Shown here: positions 1-11,057 of the stretch, one piece after another
Numbering within the stretch: the stretch's first letter is position 1
Layout: each line of letters begins with the position of its first letter
Source of the DNA: Tetramitus jugosus
Taxonomy: Eukaryota > Heterolobosea > Eutetramitea > Acrasida > Vahlkampfiidae
Length of the DNA stretch: 64,000 bases
Reading direction: 5' to 3'
NCBI GenBank assembly: GCA_937625935.1
Contig: OW569354.1
Span: 310,001 to 374,000 of the forward strand
Made by a program: the position numbers and the translations under genes
Notes under the pieces: model-generated
What the model saw: only the letters and a program-made list of their open reading frames with translations
What the model was told of the DNA's origin: nothing
The model's database searches: none

Positions 1-3000
1 GATACCGTCGTTCCTCTCTTCGAAACGGAATAGCTCCTGTCGATATGCCAAGTGGAGAGTTAGACACAATCTGATTGCATGTTTGAGTGGTGATCTTCTA
101 CATACCCGAATACAATTAGATGATTCTTTAAGCATGGAAACAACTGTCCCGTCTGTAATTGTCTTCTCAGGTTTTGCAGGATGACCAGTTGATTTAGAAG
201 TTGCAATGATAGAATCTAGAAGTAACAAGTGAAACTGAGAATCAATCAAGAATTCGCTGACTTTTGAAATGGATTCTTTTTGAAGAAGTCGTGAAACAAA
301 CCGAGCTATATCTGCTACTCTCTGTGAGGTTTCATGTTCTGACAGTTGTCTCAGAGTGACTATGGTTTGATAGAAAGAACTCTCCTCATCATACCTTGCA
401 TACTTGGTCAGAGTGGCAATAATCTTTTGAGAAATGAACTGAACAGTGTCTAACTCTTCATCTGATTGCTGTGCAGCCACCAGAGCAATTATAATCAACT
501 CTTGAATTTCGAGTTGCACATGAGTGTCCTTATGAAACAAATGAGGAAACAATGAATTGATAGCTTCTCTCTTCGCTAGTTGTCCCATATGATGGTTTTT
601 TGCAATACCTTTCAGGATAAAACAAGATATTAGGATGGGTGTTGGAAGCTCGATAGTTCGGATGAGGTCAATGAGGCTCTCGATGGCGTTTGGAATAATA
701 CCCCTATTCGACTTAAAGCCTATTAGCTCATAAATATGATTAAGGAGCTGAAATCAATCACTTACCTCTAATAGGGATAGATATAATGAACGGCATAGTT
801 GTTCACTTTCGTCATCAATCATCAATCTCATACTTTGAGCCAACATCTTTAGTCCATTGTTTGTACAAACGAGCTCAACATCCGAACTATTACCAGAACT
901 TGCAATTTTGTGAAGAATCTGCAGAACAATCTTCTGTGCCTTTTTTTGGCTCTGCTTAGTCGGTTGCATCAGGAGCACATCGAGTAACACAGTGGCCCCA
1001 CCGACATACAAAAATTGAGTATGACACATCTGATCTCTTAAAAAGAGCTGAAGCACAAGTAGTTGTAAGTCCAAACTATTTCGATCATGCATGTAGTTCA
1101 TTCGAAAGAATGCGGAGACTCGGGCGAAAATTAACATCATTTCAGGGTAGAGTTGTGCTTGAAATTGATGCAGTGGCATATTCTCGAGTTTGGAATAGAA
1201 GTTCTGTAACATCTTAATTCGATGCCTAACACTCACTCTATCCCACTCTTTCGTGTCGAACATTGAAGACATTGTGTGTTTTGGAGATCTACGTTTGGCA
1301 CCTGTCCAAATAAATAATAGTTTATTGTTTTCATTGATTTGTAAATTTGTGAAAAGTTCCAATTAAGTTGGAGCTCCTGTGCTCTCCTCACCTCCTACAT
1401 ACAGGAATCCGTTCCGGTTTCTTTCTTCCATGATCTGTCTCTTCTTCTCTTCCCATTTTCTTTTACTTTCCTCTTGGTGTTTCATCATTCTCTCTGCACT
1501 TTGAGCTTTGGTAACAGTGTGTTTAGGTACAATCGGGCTTGTAGTTCTTCTTCTCAATTGTTTTGTAATTGAGTGTGAGTTTCTCAATACAGATGCTAAA
1601 TCTCCTCGAAACTCGGGGGCTTTTCTCTGAATGTTCTTTTTGTATCGAAACTGTTTGATGCCCAAATAGAGCTTCACCATTAAACCAGTAATAGATTTAC
1701 AAAGATATTGAGTATTTCTCTTCATTCTTATTTCATCATTTTCTCCATCAATCACATATGTTTGTAACTCTCTCAAGTACTCTCTATTGGATACGTGTTT
1801 TGTTTTGTCTCTATCATTCCTCTCTTGAGGTGAGAGAGTGTCCCCTTCGTTGATAGTGTCCTCTTTTGGATCATCGAGAGATATTCTCCTTCGATTTCTG
1901 TCCAATCTCCGATTTAACTTCGCCCAATCGGATACAAAATCTTCGTGTGAGTAATTCTTCTCGCCAGATTGATCGGAATTGATGAAACTATTCAAAAACT
2001 CGTAGTACTTCCTGGTTCTTGTATGCATATGAAAGATCAGCTCAATCATGACTTCCTTCTCTAAGATAGTCCGATGCAGTAATGCCTTCAGTTCTTCATT
2101 ATCATTCTCCAGATCAACTTCAGCAAGTAGCTCTTCGGCACATTTTTCTTCATCTTTGTTAAATAGGTCTGTTCGGTGTCGCTTGACAGGATGTGTGCTT
2201 GATACCTCTATCTCTTTCCCAGCAGTATCAATCTCAACTCCTTTTAGAAGCTTCGGTGTGGAAATGATATCTAACATTCGAGAACCCTGTTTGTTCATAA
2301 TTGAGTCAGAGTTTTCTCCTTCATTTCTTCTCCTTCTACTTCCTTTTGACCTGATTCTAGTTTCCCCATCAATCTCGCTACCAAAACTTTCTCTCTTGTC
2401 TCCAACCCTTTTCTCCTCCGTTGGAAGATTAATCTGTTTTAAATAGTTAATCTGTGCTTTCAATTCCTGATTCTGATTCTTGTAATCGCGTACTTGAATT
2501 TCTAGTCTATTAAGCTCCTTTTCCATCTTTTTGCTCCGCGTTTGTTGTGTATTTTCATCTCTTCCTACTAACGGTGGACTGCCCGATTCGATTAGATCAC
2601 TCCTCTTTGACGGACTGTGTTCGATTTTCTGTTTTTCTCTTACCTGTCCTCCTGCTATTTCTTTCCTGCTTTTTTCATCTTTCACTTCCTTCATGTTGTT
2701 GGTTTTAGAAGCTTTAGAGATTGTCCTACTCCCCCATGTCTTCTTTCTTGCTGCACTCAAGGATTGTCTTATGGGAGTGATACTTTCTATTAATTCCTCC
2801 TTTTCTTTGGCTTCGGTCTTGGTTGAATTGGAAACTAGCTCAAATTCTTGCCTACTGATCTTCTCACTTACATCTGTAAGTTCTTCAATCTCCTTCCTAA
2901 GAGATACTATAAGTTCTCTCTGATCGACAGTGGAGTCACCTTTTCTCTGAGGAAGGGAACCTGTAAATCTCGTAGAATCATTAAACATTACTTCATCTTG

Positions 3001-5028
3001 CTGTGATTGATCATTAGGAGTGTAGTTGTTTTTTTCTCTCTCCAACTGTTTTATCTTCTCCATCAAAGTATCAACCTTCAATTGTAGCTGAAGTTCTGAG
3101 GGAGTTAATATCTCCCCATCTCCTTTTCTCCCTCTTGAGTTACTTTTCTCATAACCAGCACTCTCGTTTTTAAGAAGTTCTGATACTGATGATGTCTCTA
3201 CCGAGCTCACGTTCTCTTCTTGGTGTTTTGGGGGTTTTGTACTTTCTAGCCCAAGATCCTTCGAAGATATCATTTCTTCCTGGTCCTTCTTTCCGACTAT
3301 TGGCTCCAGATTTCTATCAATCTTCCCTTGTCCTTCTGTGTATATGTGTATTTCAACAGGATTCGTGTCTTGAACAAAGGAAAGGACCTCCTTCTCCGCT
3401 TCCACTTCTCCTGAATATTGTAAAAGTGTATCGACTGACACCGTGGAGGGACTATCCGTCGTCTCAGTCATCTTTGTGGTATGAATAGGTTCAGTTTTAA
3501 CTTCTTTTCGACAACCCCTCGCGGCACTTGTTGATCTATTGCCGGTTAAAATGTATTCAACATCTATCAACCTTTCAATCTCGGGCACTTTCACTCTGGA
3601 AGTTACTCCATCTAGTACTTTCCTCTGGTCATGATACAATTCTTTGTAATTCTCTATCCTACTCAATAGATCTTTTTCCTTATCCAACAATCTCTTCACA
3701 GCCTTTTCTTTCTCTTTGTACTTCACCTTAAAAACTAACAGGGCCGTATTAGCTTCATCAATGTCCGTTATGGCCTCTCCCAGATTTTCTTCGACTGATC
3801 CGAGGCGCTCCTGAAAACCTTCAAGAAACACTCTTCTGGTCTCCACTCGAAGAGAATCATCATTCTCAATAATGTTCATTCTCATCTTTAAATCTCTGTA
3901 TGTATGAAATATTTCGTTCAATCTGTCCCTGACAGTTATCAACTTGGATTGAACATTCACAATCGGTGTTTCAATCGAATGAGAACTCATATCCCTCTCT
4001 AGATCTGCCATCTCTTTCTTAACGTCTTCCTCAGTTGACTGAACTCCATGTTTTTCTATCCAACTCTTAAGGTTCTGTAGTATTGCCTTTCTGTCATGAA
4101 GTCTAGAATCCAAAATCTCCATTATATTATTCCATTTGTTCGTACTTTGTTTAATCACTCCATCCTTGGTGACTTGATTTCGATAAATTAGTTCAGATAT
4201 GTCATCATTGTCCAGGAATTCATGTAGCTCGTTTCTATTCATTGTTTGTTCGTAGTTATGAAGTACCTGATCAATTCTCAGTAGGCCGTCAACTATTTGA
4301 TGTTTATGCTCTTGTTTTTGTTTAACTTTTTCTTGGATCTTTTGGATCCTGTACTTCTCAGCAAGCTCGGGCAATAGCTCTTTTCGAGTTATCTCCCTCA
4401 AACGTATCATTTCTCTCTCCACTTCAGTCTCGATTTGATCATACTCTGACTTAGATATGTTAGATTTGGGTATTTCGACCCCAATGTGTTCATCCTCTAA
4501 TGTTTGACGAAGTAGCGAAGATTGAGGACGATAAGGTTCTCTGAATGTGTCGTCATCATCTACAACTGAAAAATTGAACTCATTGAGTTTTCCCTCCGAT
4601 ACTCCAGTGTTTTGAAACTCTTCTGAAGCATCTTCATCTCCAAACAACTCCTTAAAGCTGAAAGATCTCTCCATTGATCTCTGTTCGGTGGAAGACAAAT
4701 GGTCAAAGGAATATGACCTATCTTTCGGCCTTACATCTGCTGACGTATGTCTTCCATTTGAAGAATGTCTCTGATGAGATGGAAAATGTCTAGAACCTTT
4801 ATTGAGACTGGAGAGCGCAGGAAGCTTCTCCATCGTGTCCTTCCTCGTTCTCTCGCTCAGTTTGTTGGGAGAGATATCATACGCTGAATAAACACTCTGA
4901 TTCGGACTTAAACTCTCTCTTTTATTGTTTCTAATGGGTGATTTAAGGAGAGTTATGGAGGGAGAACCATGAGGAATCGAAGTTCTTCTCGACTCTGCTT
5001 CCTCTAGGAGCTTCCTATTCCTTCGCAT
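1..5028 (-). CDS. Large coiled-coil protein with C-terminal ARM/HEAT-like region (3' end outside window)
   Basis: Not recognised by name. Exon 1 (5028-1392) encodes about 1210 residues: a Ser/Arg-rich acidic N-terminus, then long Glu/Lys/Leu heptad stretches typical of a structural or cytoskeletal protein. An in-frame TAA at 1363-1365 would end it, but a GT-AG intron (1391-1302, donor GTGAGG, acceptor CAG, phase 1) removes that stop and joins the frame to a Leu-rich helical region resembling ARM repeats. A second, 18-nt intron (765-748) removes an in-frame TGA, and the frame stays open to base 1. ATG at 5026-5028. The alternative is two genes, the second starting at ATG 1270-1272, but the exact phase match at the 90-nt intron favours one. 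A centrosomal or ciliary role is only a guess. Confidence 0.6.
748..765 (-). other. Candidate 18-nt intron
   Basis: On the minus strand GAG is followed by GTAAGTGATTGATTTCAG and then CTCCTT. The 18 bases have a consensus donor (GTAAGT) and a consensus acceptor (TTTCAG), and include an in-frame TGA that would truncate the protein. Removing them restores a frame open for a further 747 bases. The other in-frame acceptors would be GAG (39 nt) or AAG (54 nt), yet all 16 other introns placed in this window end in CAG or TAG. The next YAG sites (46 and 62 nt) break the frame. Confidence 0.5.
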
Positions 5029-5308
5029 TGGTAAATCAAGCGAATATCAAGCCATAAACAACTCCAATCTCTTGGTCTGCATCCACCTTTTTTGAACTTT
5101 TCCCGCTCTCCCTGTAGGACTGTAAACAAAAATACTCCGTATCCCACCCAACATCCTCCACGCAATGCAGGTCTCACATGTCAGGCCGAAGTGTACATGA
5201 TGTTCTTTTTCCCTACAATCATTGAGGAAAAAAAGCAAAAAAAACACAAGGACGAACACAACAAAAACAACAAAACCATCAACCGCACAACCATCATCAC
5301 ACAACACA

Positions 5309-6121
5309 ATGGGAAATCAAAATTCTGGCAGCAACAAATTAAAAAAACAAGAACTGAGAAAGCTTGTTGAAGTCACTCACTTTGACATTGAAGAAATACA
5401 AAAATTGTATGAACAATTCAAGAGTATCAGCAGCAGCAGACAAGATGACGGTGTCATTGACAAGTCAGAATTTCAACAGGCACTTGGATTGAAGGACTCC
5501 TTGTTCGTTGACCGAATGTTCTCCTTGTTCGATGCCGACACTGATGGCAACATTGACTTTAGAGAGTTTATTTGTGGTTTGTCCGTGTTTTGTGAGAAGG
5601 GAACGATTGATGAAAAGTTAAAGTGTATGTGTGAAGTGTGTGTGTGTGTGTGTGTGGAAGATAATCATTATCATCTCTTCCACGCACACACAGTTTTCTC
5701 TGTCTCGCTTGTTTTTTTTTGTTGTGTTTTTTTTTTGAGAGCTCTCGTCATTGTTGTTGTGAACAATCATATGTCTGACAAAATGTGAATATGTATATAT
5801 GTGTGTGTGTGTGTGTGTGTGTATGTGTTTACTCTTGATTCGTGTATTGTAACAAATACAGTCTCCTTCCGTATTTATGACTTTGACAGAGATGGTTGCA
5901 TCTCAAAGGAAGAATTGTACAAGCTATTGGAAGCGTCCTTGGTTGAGAATTCATTGGGCATTCCACAAGAACAGTTGGGATCATTGGTCGATGCTACATT
6001 TGCAGAGGCAGACACTGACGGTGATGGTAAGATTTCATTCGAAGAGTACAGAGTTCTAGTCACCAAGCACCCTTCAATGATTGGAAACATGACTATAACC
6101 ACCAACATCAAGAAGAACTAA
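5309..6121 (+). CDS. Calcineurin B-like (CBL/CnB family) EF-hand Ca2+ sensor
   Basis: Calcium sensor of the calcineurin B / CBL / recoverin group, 191 aa. It begins MGNQNS, a good N-myristoylation signal, so it is probably membrane-anchored. The first EF-hand is degenerate. The next three have canonical loops (DADTDGNIDF, DFDRDGCISK, DTDGDGKISF). Exons are 5309-5624 and 5862-6121. The 237-nt intron (GTATGT...ACAG, phase 1) restores the conserved K-F-S-F-R-I-Y-D block seen in calcineurin B. Upstream in-frame codons lack an ATG closer to the family start. Whether it binds a calcineurin A or a CIPK-like kinase cannot be told from sequence. Confidence 0.85.
5636..5822 (+). repeat. (TG)n tracts inside the CBL intron
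   Basis: Two TG dinucleotide runs, about 5636-5656 and 5801-5822, lie in the single intron of the Ca2+-sensor gene. Simple microsatellites, likely length-variable. Confidence 0.85.
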
Positions 6122-6458
6122 AATATACATACATATCTTACAATAAGTATATGAGTGAGATGATCGAGACAATAGGTGACTTGGCGAACATTGACTCTGT
6201 GAACATAATTTTTCTGTAAACAATAAGCTTCGAAAACAACACCCATTCAATACTTTCAAAACAAAAGCGACTGAATTTTTATGTACATAACAATTTGGTA
6301 CCTTCAGTATATCCATTCATCCTCGTCGTTGATGTCGTTTTGTAGCATGACATTTATGCAATTGATTGCATTCATATTTATCCTTAATCTTATCATTAGG
6401 GAATCAAACCATTCTAAAAATTAATTAAGCTGAATTTGGGCTCGCAAGTGCGCATAGT
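6122..6458. other. Convergent 3' intergenic region
   Basis: Shared 3' flank of the Ca2+-sensor gene (+) and the ADF-H gene (-). AT-rich; I see no gene or RNA in it. Confidence 0.6.
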
Positions 6459-8168
6459 TTAGAATTCGTATCCAACAACATTGACTGCACCCTTTGACAG
6501 GTCGAGTTTGCTGGTGATATCGTTTCTCAACTCGTCCTTGCTGGTTGCTTGCAACTCAACATGACATCCATTCAATGCAGATTGCACAGTCTCAATGTTA
6601 GAGACGACCTTTGATCTCTTCAATGGACCAACAGCATTGGTCCAAGTGATGAAAACATTCTTGTACGATCTTCTTGTTTGTTCCAAGACAGTCACCTTAT
6701 ACACTGCGTGAACAGCTTCGCCGTCCTCCAATGAACTCAAGAATGATTCTAGTCCTTGACCAGCAGTCTTAAGCTTGAGTTGATTTCCTCCCTGTGGCTG
6801 ATTATAACCGAGAATGATCCAATTGGTGGACTCATTGCTGACATTGACCAAGTCGTTGAATCCATCGAACACGGAACCGTTCAACTCTAGTGCACCAACC
6901 TTGACAGATGAGGAAGCAGAAGCAGTTGGAGAAACTGGAGCAGCTTGTTGCTTCTTTCTTTGTTCTTGCAGCTTCTGTTGTCTCTCCTTTTCAACTCTTT
7001 CTTTTTCGACTCTCTCCTTTTCAATTCTCTCCTTTTCGACTCTTTCTTTTTCAATTCTTTCTTGTTCAACTCTCTCCTTTTCGATTCTCTCTGTCTCTTC
7101 TCTCTCGATTCTTTCCTTTTCGACTCTCTCTTGTTCGAGTTTTTCATTCTCTAGTCTTTCAGCCTCTGCAATCTTTCTTTGTTCTTCTTCTGCAGCAGCC
7201 TGTTGTTCTGCTTCTTGTCTCTTCTTTTCCTCCTCTGCAGCAGCTTGTTGTTGTTGTTGTTCTTGTTCATCAACAGATGGTGATTGTTCTTCCACAACTT
7301 GCTCTTCGACTGCTTGTTCTACAACTTGTTCCCCAACAGCAACTGGTTCGCTCACCTGCTCAACAGCTTGTTCAACAGCTTGCTCTTCAATGACTTGTTC
7401 TTCAACAGCTTGTTCTTCAACAGCTTGTTCCTCAACAGCTTGCTCCTCAACTTGCTCCTCAACTTGCTCAACAGCTTGTTCTTGAACAGCTTCGATTTGT
7501 TCTTCAACGGCTGGTTCAACAACTTGCTCTTCGACAACTTGTTCAACAGCTTGCTCTTGAACAGTTTCGGTTTCAACTGGTTGTTCCTCAACAACCTTTT
7601 CTTCAACGGATTCTTGTTGTTGTTGTTCTTCAACAGCTTCTTCTTGAACAGATTGCTCAACAGCAGGTTGTTGTTCTTCAACAGTGTCTTGTTGTTGTTC
7701 TTCAGCTGGTTGCTCAGTAGATTGCTCTGGCTCAACAACTGTGTTTTCTTCAGCTGGTTGTTCTTGTTGCTCTTCTTCGACAACAGTGGTAGCTTCAACT
7801 GGCTTTTCTTCTTCTTGTTGTTGAGTAGCTGCGACTGGTTCTTCTTCTTCCTTTGCTTGTTCGACAACAGCAGCAACTTGCTCTTCAACAGCTTGTTGTG
7901 GCTGCTCAGTAGCTTCGACAACAACAGTTGGTTCAGGTTGCTTCTCCTCTACAGATTTCTCCGCAGTAGGTGTTTTGGCGCTGGATTTCTTGTTGTTCTT
8001 CTTCTTTCTTGGAGTTGTGCTGCCATTGTTGTTGCTGGCACTGGTGTTGGATTGTTTGTTAGTGTTTGAGAAAGAGGCAATAACACTATCAAAATCCTCT
8101 TGGTCTTGCTTCTTGTTGTTCTTCTTTGTGTTGTTGGTGTTGGATGTACCGGACTTTTTCTTTGCCAT
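6459..8168 (-). CDS. Low-complexity E/Q/V-rich protein with C-terminal ADF-H (coactosin-like) domain
   Basis: 569 aa in one exon, ATG at 8166-8168. The N-terminus is Lys/Asn/Ser/Thr-rich (to about 75). A long Glu/Gln/Val/Ala repeat region follows (about 75-310, many AVEEQ-type units), then a charged ER/EK helix of the form RIEKERVEKE (about 330-405). The last ~145 residues form a globular ADF-homology domain: WIILGY, then VFITWTNAVGPLKRSK, as in coactosin and abp1 (xFITWxGExVxxLxRA). ADF-H domains bind actin, so an actin-linked scaffold is likely. The ER/EK part may be a single alpha-helix. The function of the repeat region is unknown. Confidence 0.75.
   Translation of the reverse strand: MAKKKSGTSNTNNTKKNNKKQDQEDFDSVIASFSNTNKQSNTSASNNNGSTTPRKKKNNKKSSAKTPTAEKSVEEKQPEPTVVVEATEQPQQAVEEQVAAVVEQAKEEEEPVAATQQQEEEKPVEATTVVEEEQQEQPAEENTVVEPEQSTEQPAEEQQQDTVEEQQPAVEQSVQEEAVEEQQQQESVEEKVVEEQPVETETVQEQAVEQVVEEQVVEPAVEEQIEAVQEQAVEQVEEQVEEQAVEEQAVEEQAVEEQVIEEQAVEQAVEQVSEPVAVGEQVVEQAVEEQVVEEQSPSVDEQEQQQQQAAAEEEKKRQEAEQQAAAEEEQRKIAEAERLENEKLEQERVEKERIEREETERIEKERVEQERIEKERVEKERIEKERVEKERVEKERQQKLQEQRKKQQAAPVSPTASASSSVKVGALELNGSVFDGFNDLVNVSNESTNWIILGYNQPQGGNQLKLKTAGQGLESFLSSLEDGEAVHAVYKVTVLEQTRRSYKNVFITWTNAVGPLKRSKVVSNIETVQSALNGCHVELQATSKDELRNDITSKLDLSKGAVNVVGYEF
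6975..7660 (-). repeat. In-frame coding repeats (ER/EK and AVEEQ units)
   Basis: Tandem near-identical codon blocks within the ADF-H gene: about 6975-7140 codes the ER/EK helix units and about 7280-7600 the AVEEQ/VEEQ units. The DNA repeats are why long apparent reading frames occur on the opposite strand here. Confidence 0.8.
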
Positions 8169-8551
8169 GGTTTCAAATGTTTATTGTGATGAAATAGAGA
8201 TGTTGATTTCTGGGTTTAGTTTGTTTGTTTGTTTTCCAGGCAAAGGAGCCGTTGTGTTTGAGCTGTCATGTGACAATCGAGAGTGTACCACGGTGATGTG
8301 TGCAAGTGAAGCACGAATCTCATCCCACACTAGGTGGATACGGACAACCATTTTGTGAAAAAAACTGTTCGAGTCCGACAGAAAAAAGTTTGATGGATGA
8401 CAGGCTCACTACTGCGGATGCGGAGCTTGGCTCGAAGAAGTATCTCAATTTGTTTACTGTGTCAGCTGACAGGTGGTAGGCAGCAAAGACGTTGAGCTCA
8501 CGACATCAGAGTAGTGGCTCTAAAATACATTGGGTAAAGTTAGTTTCGAGA
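8169..8551. other. Upstream region of the ADF-H gene
   Basis: Lies between the ADF-H start (-) and the stop of the BORCS7-like gene (-). It presumably holds the ADF-H promoter and leader. No convincing gene, RNA or repeat seen. Confidence 0.5.
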
Positions 8552-8968
8552 TTACTGTGTTGAGGAGGAATTCAACAAGGTGGACTTTAGTTTTTCGAGC
8601 TGAGCCAGCGTAGCTTTTGTCGTTTCATTGGATTGGCTCATTGTTTGCAAATGCTTCTCCGTTGAGAAGTGAGTGCTCGTTAGTTCTTTATGGATGAACT
8701 CTAGTTGATTGATGGCTTGATTTGTATGGGTTACGTGCGGTTCCTTGACTGCAAAATTTCTCGCAGTTTTCAAAATGTATTCCTAAAGTTTTTGGAGGGA
8801 AAAAAATGAGTTGCAGGTCTCGGAGAAGCAAAGAAAATTGTGGATACAAACGTCATGCATGGCTCCATGTAGCATATTCTTGATCAAATTCCCACATTCA
8901 TCAACAATCAATTTTGATTTGTCATATAGGTCATACCGAACTCTTTCAGTTGCATCGCCCGTGCTCAT
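8552..8968 (-). CDS. Small helical protein, BORCS7 (BORC subunit 7)-like
   Basis: 115 aa from two exons (8968-8852 and 8782-8552). The 69-nt intron is phase 0 (GTTTGT...TTTAG) and yields H-D-E-Y-I-L-K-T-A-R-N at the junction. The pattern of a Cys/Gly-containing N-terminal helix, a T/Q-A-A/K-R-N motif and a long C-terminal heptad helix resembles human BORCS7 (106 aa), a subunit of the BORC complex that positions lysosomes. This comes from pattern memory only; other small coiled-coil proteins are possible. It is divergent from the next gene, with 64 bp between the two start codons. Confidence 0.45.
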
Positions 8969-9032
8969 TTTTTTTCTGTTGTTTTTTCACTCCGACCAAA
9001 GACAAAATTGAAGTTGATCATGCAAAAATCAA
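8969..9032. promoter_or_regulatory. Very short divergent start region
   Basis: Only 64 bp separate the ATG of the BORCS7-like gene (-) and the ATG of the Nepro-like gene (+), so both promoters and leaders must fit here or overlap coding DNA. T-rich on the left, A/C-rich on the right. No TATA box seen. Confidence 0.5.
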
Positions 9033-10298
9033 ATGATGAAACAAACCAACAACAACAACAAAAAGAAAGAGTCATCTACACGACAAATCAATCAAATTGT
9101 TGTTCATTATGAAAGCTCTGAGCAATTAGCCCAACTGCAACAACTCATCTCTCAAACAATACTTTCACGATGCAACCTCTTGTTTCATCAATCATCATCA
9201 GATGACAACAACAATGATGATGAAGCACCAGACGAAAGAGAAGAAGACAAAAACGAGAACAATAGTGATGAAGCACAAAATTTGAAGCGAAAAAAGAAGA
9301 AGAAGAAGCAACAAAAACAAAAATCATTTGCAAAGTTTCAACACTTGGTCAACGAAATGCAAACGCTGGTCATGTTTCACAAGAGATATGAGAGGATATT
9401 GAGATGCGACGCGTTCATGATTAAGGCTCAAAAACTGATTCGCAGATTTAACAAGTATCGGAGTGAGATGGAGTCGGGTGTTTTGAACCGTGTTTCGTCA
9501 CTTGTATCACAATTTGAGTTCTCATCGAGCAATGTTTTGTCTTTTCAATTGACTTCTTCAATGAGTGAGCAACCGCAACAAAAGAGTGTCTCGAGTGCTG
9601 AACTTCAAACGATACATGGTGCCATTCATGGTGTTCTGCTCTATTTCTTGCAAATTGCTCAAATGATTGAGCAAATGAGAGGTGATGTATGGGAGACGAG
9701 CCGTTACTTGTTTAATGAGCTCTCTACGTTTCACAAGACGACATTTGTGAGAAGTTCTATATGTTTGGCTTGCATGGCCCGTATTCATGCAGTTCTCTGC
9801 GAATATAGTTTTGAGCTGAACGAATGTTACAATGTGTTGGTCCATGTGTTGTCACTTCTGCCGAAACAAAAAGATGTGATGAGTTATCTCAAGGGAAAGC
9901 AGAGCATTGTTTACAAGTATACTACCGCTGCAAATGATACATTGGATGGATATAACATACACAAGGATCAATTAGCTAAATATCTGAATTGGGACGCAGA
10001 GGAAGGAAAACAAATCACACGCCGATTGGATCGTTTTCTATTGTCGCATCAGGAATCTAGCTCTATCAAAGCTGCAGAACATGATGAAGAGTTAGCGACG
10101 GAGGGTATGCACAACAATCCTGATCCGTCGACGCAGCATGACAAGAACCACCCAGATCAAGAAAGCCAGGTGAAGAAAAAGGAATCAAAGAGAACTTCAC
10201 ACCAAAAGGACGAAGAAATCATGACAAACCAAAGCACCAAAAAGAGAAAGGCAACGAGTCAAACATCCTCCTCCAACAAGAAGAAGCGTGCCACATAA
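9033..10298 (+). CDS. Nepro-like nucleolar protein (tentative)
   Basis: 421 aa, single exon, ATG at 9033. An acidic and then poly-Lys N-terminal stretch (about 55-95) looks like a nucleolar signal. The central helical region contains the block around YLFNELSTFHKTTFVR and the helices that follow (about 230-280). It resembles the domain of nucleolus and neural progenitor protein (Nepro), which is linked to RNase MRP/P. The C-terminus is Lys/Ser-rich and basic. An out-of-frame ATG at 9020 precedes the start. The family call rests on helix pattern and composition, so it is weak; nucleolar location is more likely than the precise name. Confidence 0.4.
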   Translation: MMKQTNNNNKKKESSTRQINQIVVHYESSEQLAQLQQLISQTILSRCNLLFHQSSSDDNNNDDEAPDEREEDKNENNSDEAQNLKRKKKKKKQQKQKSFAKFQHLVNEMQTLVMFHKRYERILRCDAFMIKAQKLIRRFNKYRSEMESGVLNRVSSLVSQFEFSSSNVLSFQLTSSMSEQPQQKSVSSAELQTIHGAIHGVLLYFLQIAQMIEQMRGDVWETSRYLFNELSTFHKTTFVRSSICLACMARIHAVLCEYSFELNECYNVLVHVLSLLPKQKDVMSYLKGKQSIVYKYTTAANDTLDGYNIHKDQLAKYLNWDAEEGKQITRRLDRFLLSHQESSSIKAAEHDEELATEGMHNNPDPSTQHDKNHPDQESQVKKKESKRTSHQKDEEIMTNQSTKKRKATSQTSSSNKKKRAT

Positions 10299-10464
10299 AA
10301 AACTCACTTGTTTCTTGCTGTAAAATAGTAACAAGCGTTTTATAAGTTGTCCACATTGATTCAACGGCGATGACAAAATGATGGCTCCCAACCCAGAGAC
10401 ATTACTAAAAAAATATACAAATGAAATGCGTTTTCAACCAAAATTGATCATTAGATATATGTAT

Positions 10465-10789
10465 TTAGTGTTGAGCCTTCTCTTCAGTCTTTTCTTCAGG
10501 TTGCTTCTTTGGTCTTGCAATAAGGTAACCAAGCAAAGCATACCATCCCATAAAGTACAATGCACCCTATTTTTTCAACAACAAAAAAAAATTTGGTCAG
10601 TGAACTGTTGTGTGGTTTCCAATGTTTTTTTGTGATCACAATGATGTTGAAGAAACATACATATTCGTGCTTGCCCTTGTCTGCCAAAACTCTAGCAGGG
10701 TAGTATGGGTTCAAGTACTTGACGTAGTTTTGAATTCCAGTGTTTAGGTAGATTTTCTTGGTAGCTCCCAAAAGGTCCTTGATGTTCAT
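10465..10789 (-). CDS. Small single-pass membrane protein, possibly mitochondrial
   Basis: 76 aa from two exons (10789-10661, 10566-10465) joined across a 94-nt phase-0 intron (GTATGT...ATAG). A basic N-terminal half with Y-L-N-P-Y-Y is followed by one hydrophobic segment (ALYFMGWYALLGYLIA) and a Lys/Glu-rich tail. Size and layout fit an accessory subunit of a respiratory complex (ATP synthase subunit f-like is one option), but no diagnostic motif is present. The gene is missed if only unspliced frames are read. Confidence 0.55.
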
Positions 10790-11057
10790 TGTCGGTGATG
10801 TGTGGTGAATTTGTTTGCGTGGTTCGGTTTTTTTCTGCGGGTCAACTGTTGTTACAAGAAGTGTAAATTGTCCGATTGACTGAAAATCTCCAAAGAGAAG
10901 CTGCATTGCTTCTCTCGAGTTGCATACACGGAATACAGGTATCTGAGTCCATCTGGAGTGGTTGACCACGAATTGGTGCCTTGTTGTATTCAGGGAGTTT
11001 TGAGAAGTTCACTTCTAGAAAACAAACCAAGCCAATTTTTCGCCAGATCGACTCATC

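Noticed and set aside
6814-8069. Long open frames antisense to the ADF-H gene (223 and 261 codons)
   Set aside because: They are low-complexity mirror translations of the AVEEQ and ER/EK coding repeats. The sense frame has a real folded domain and an ATG.
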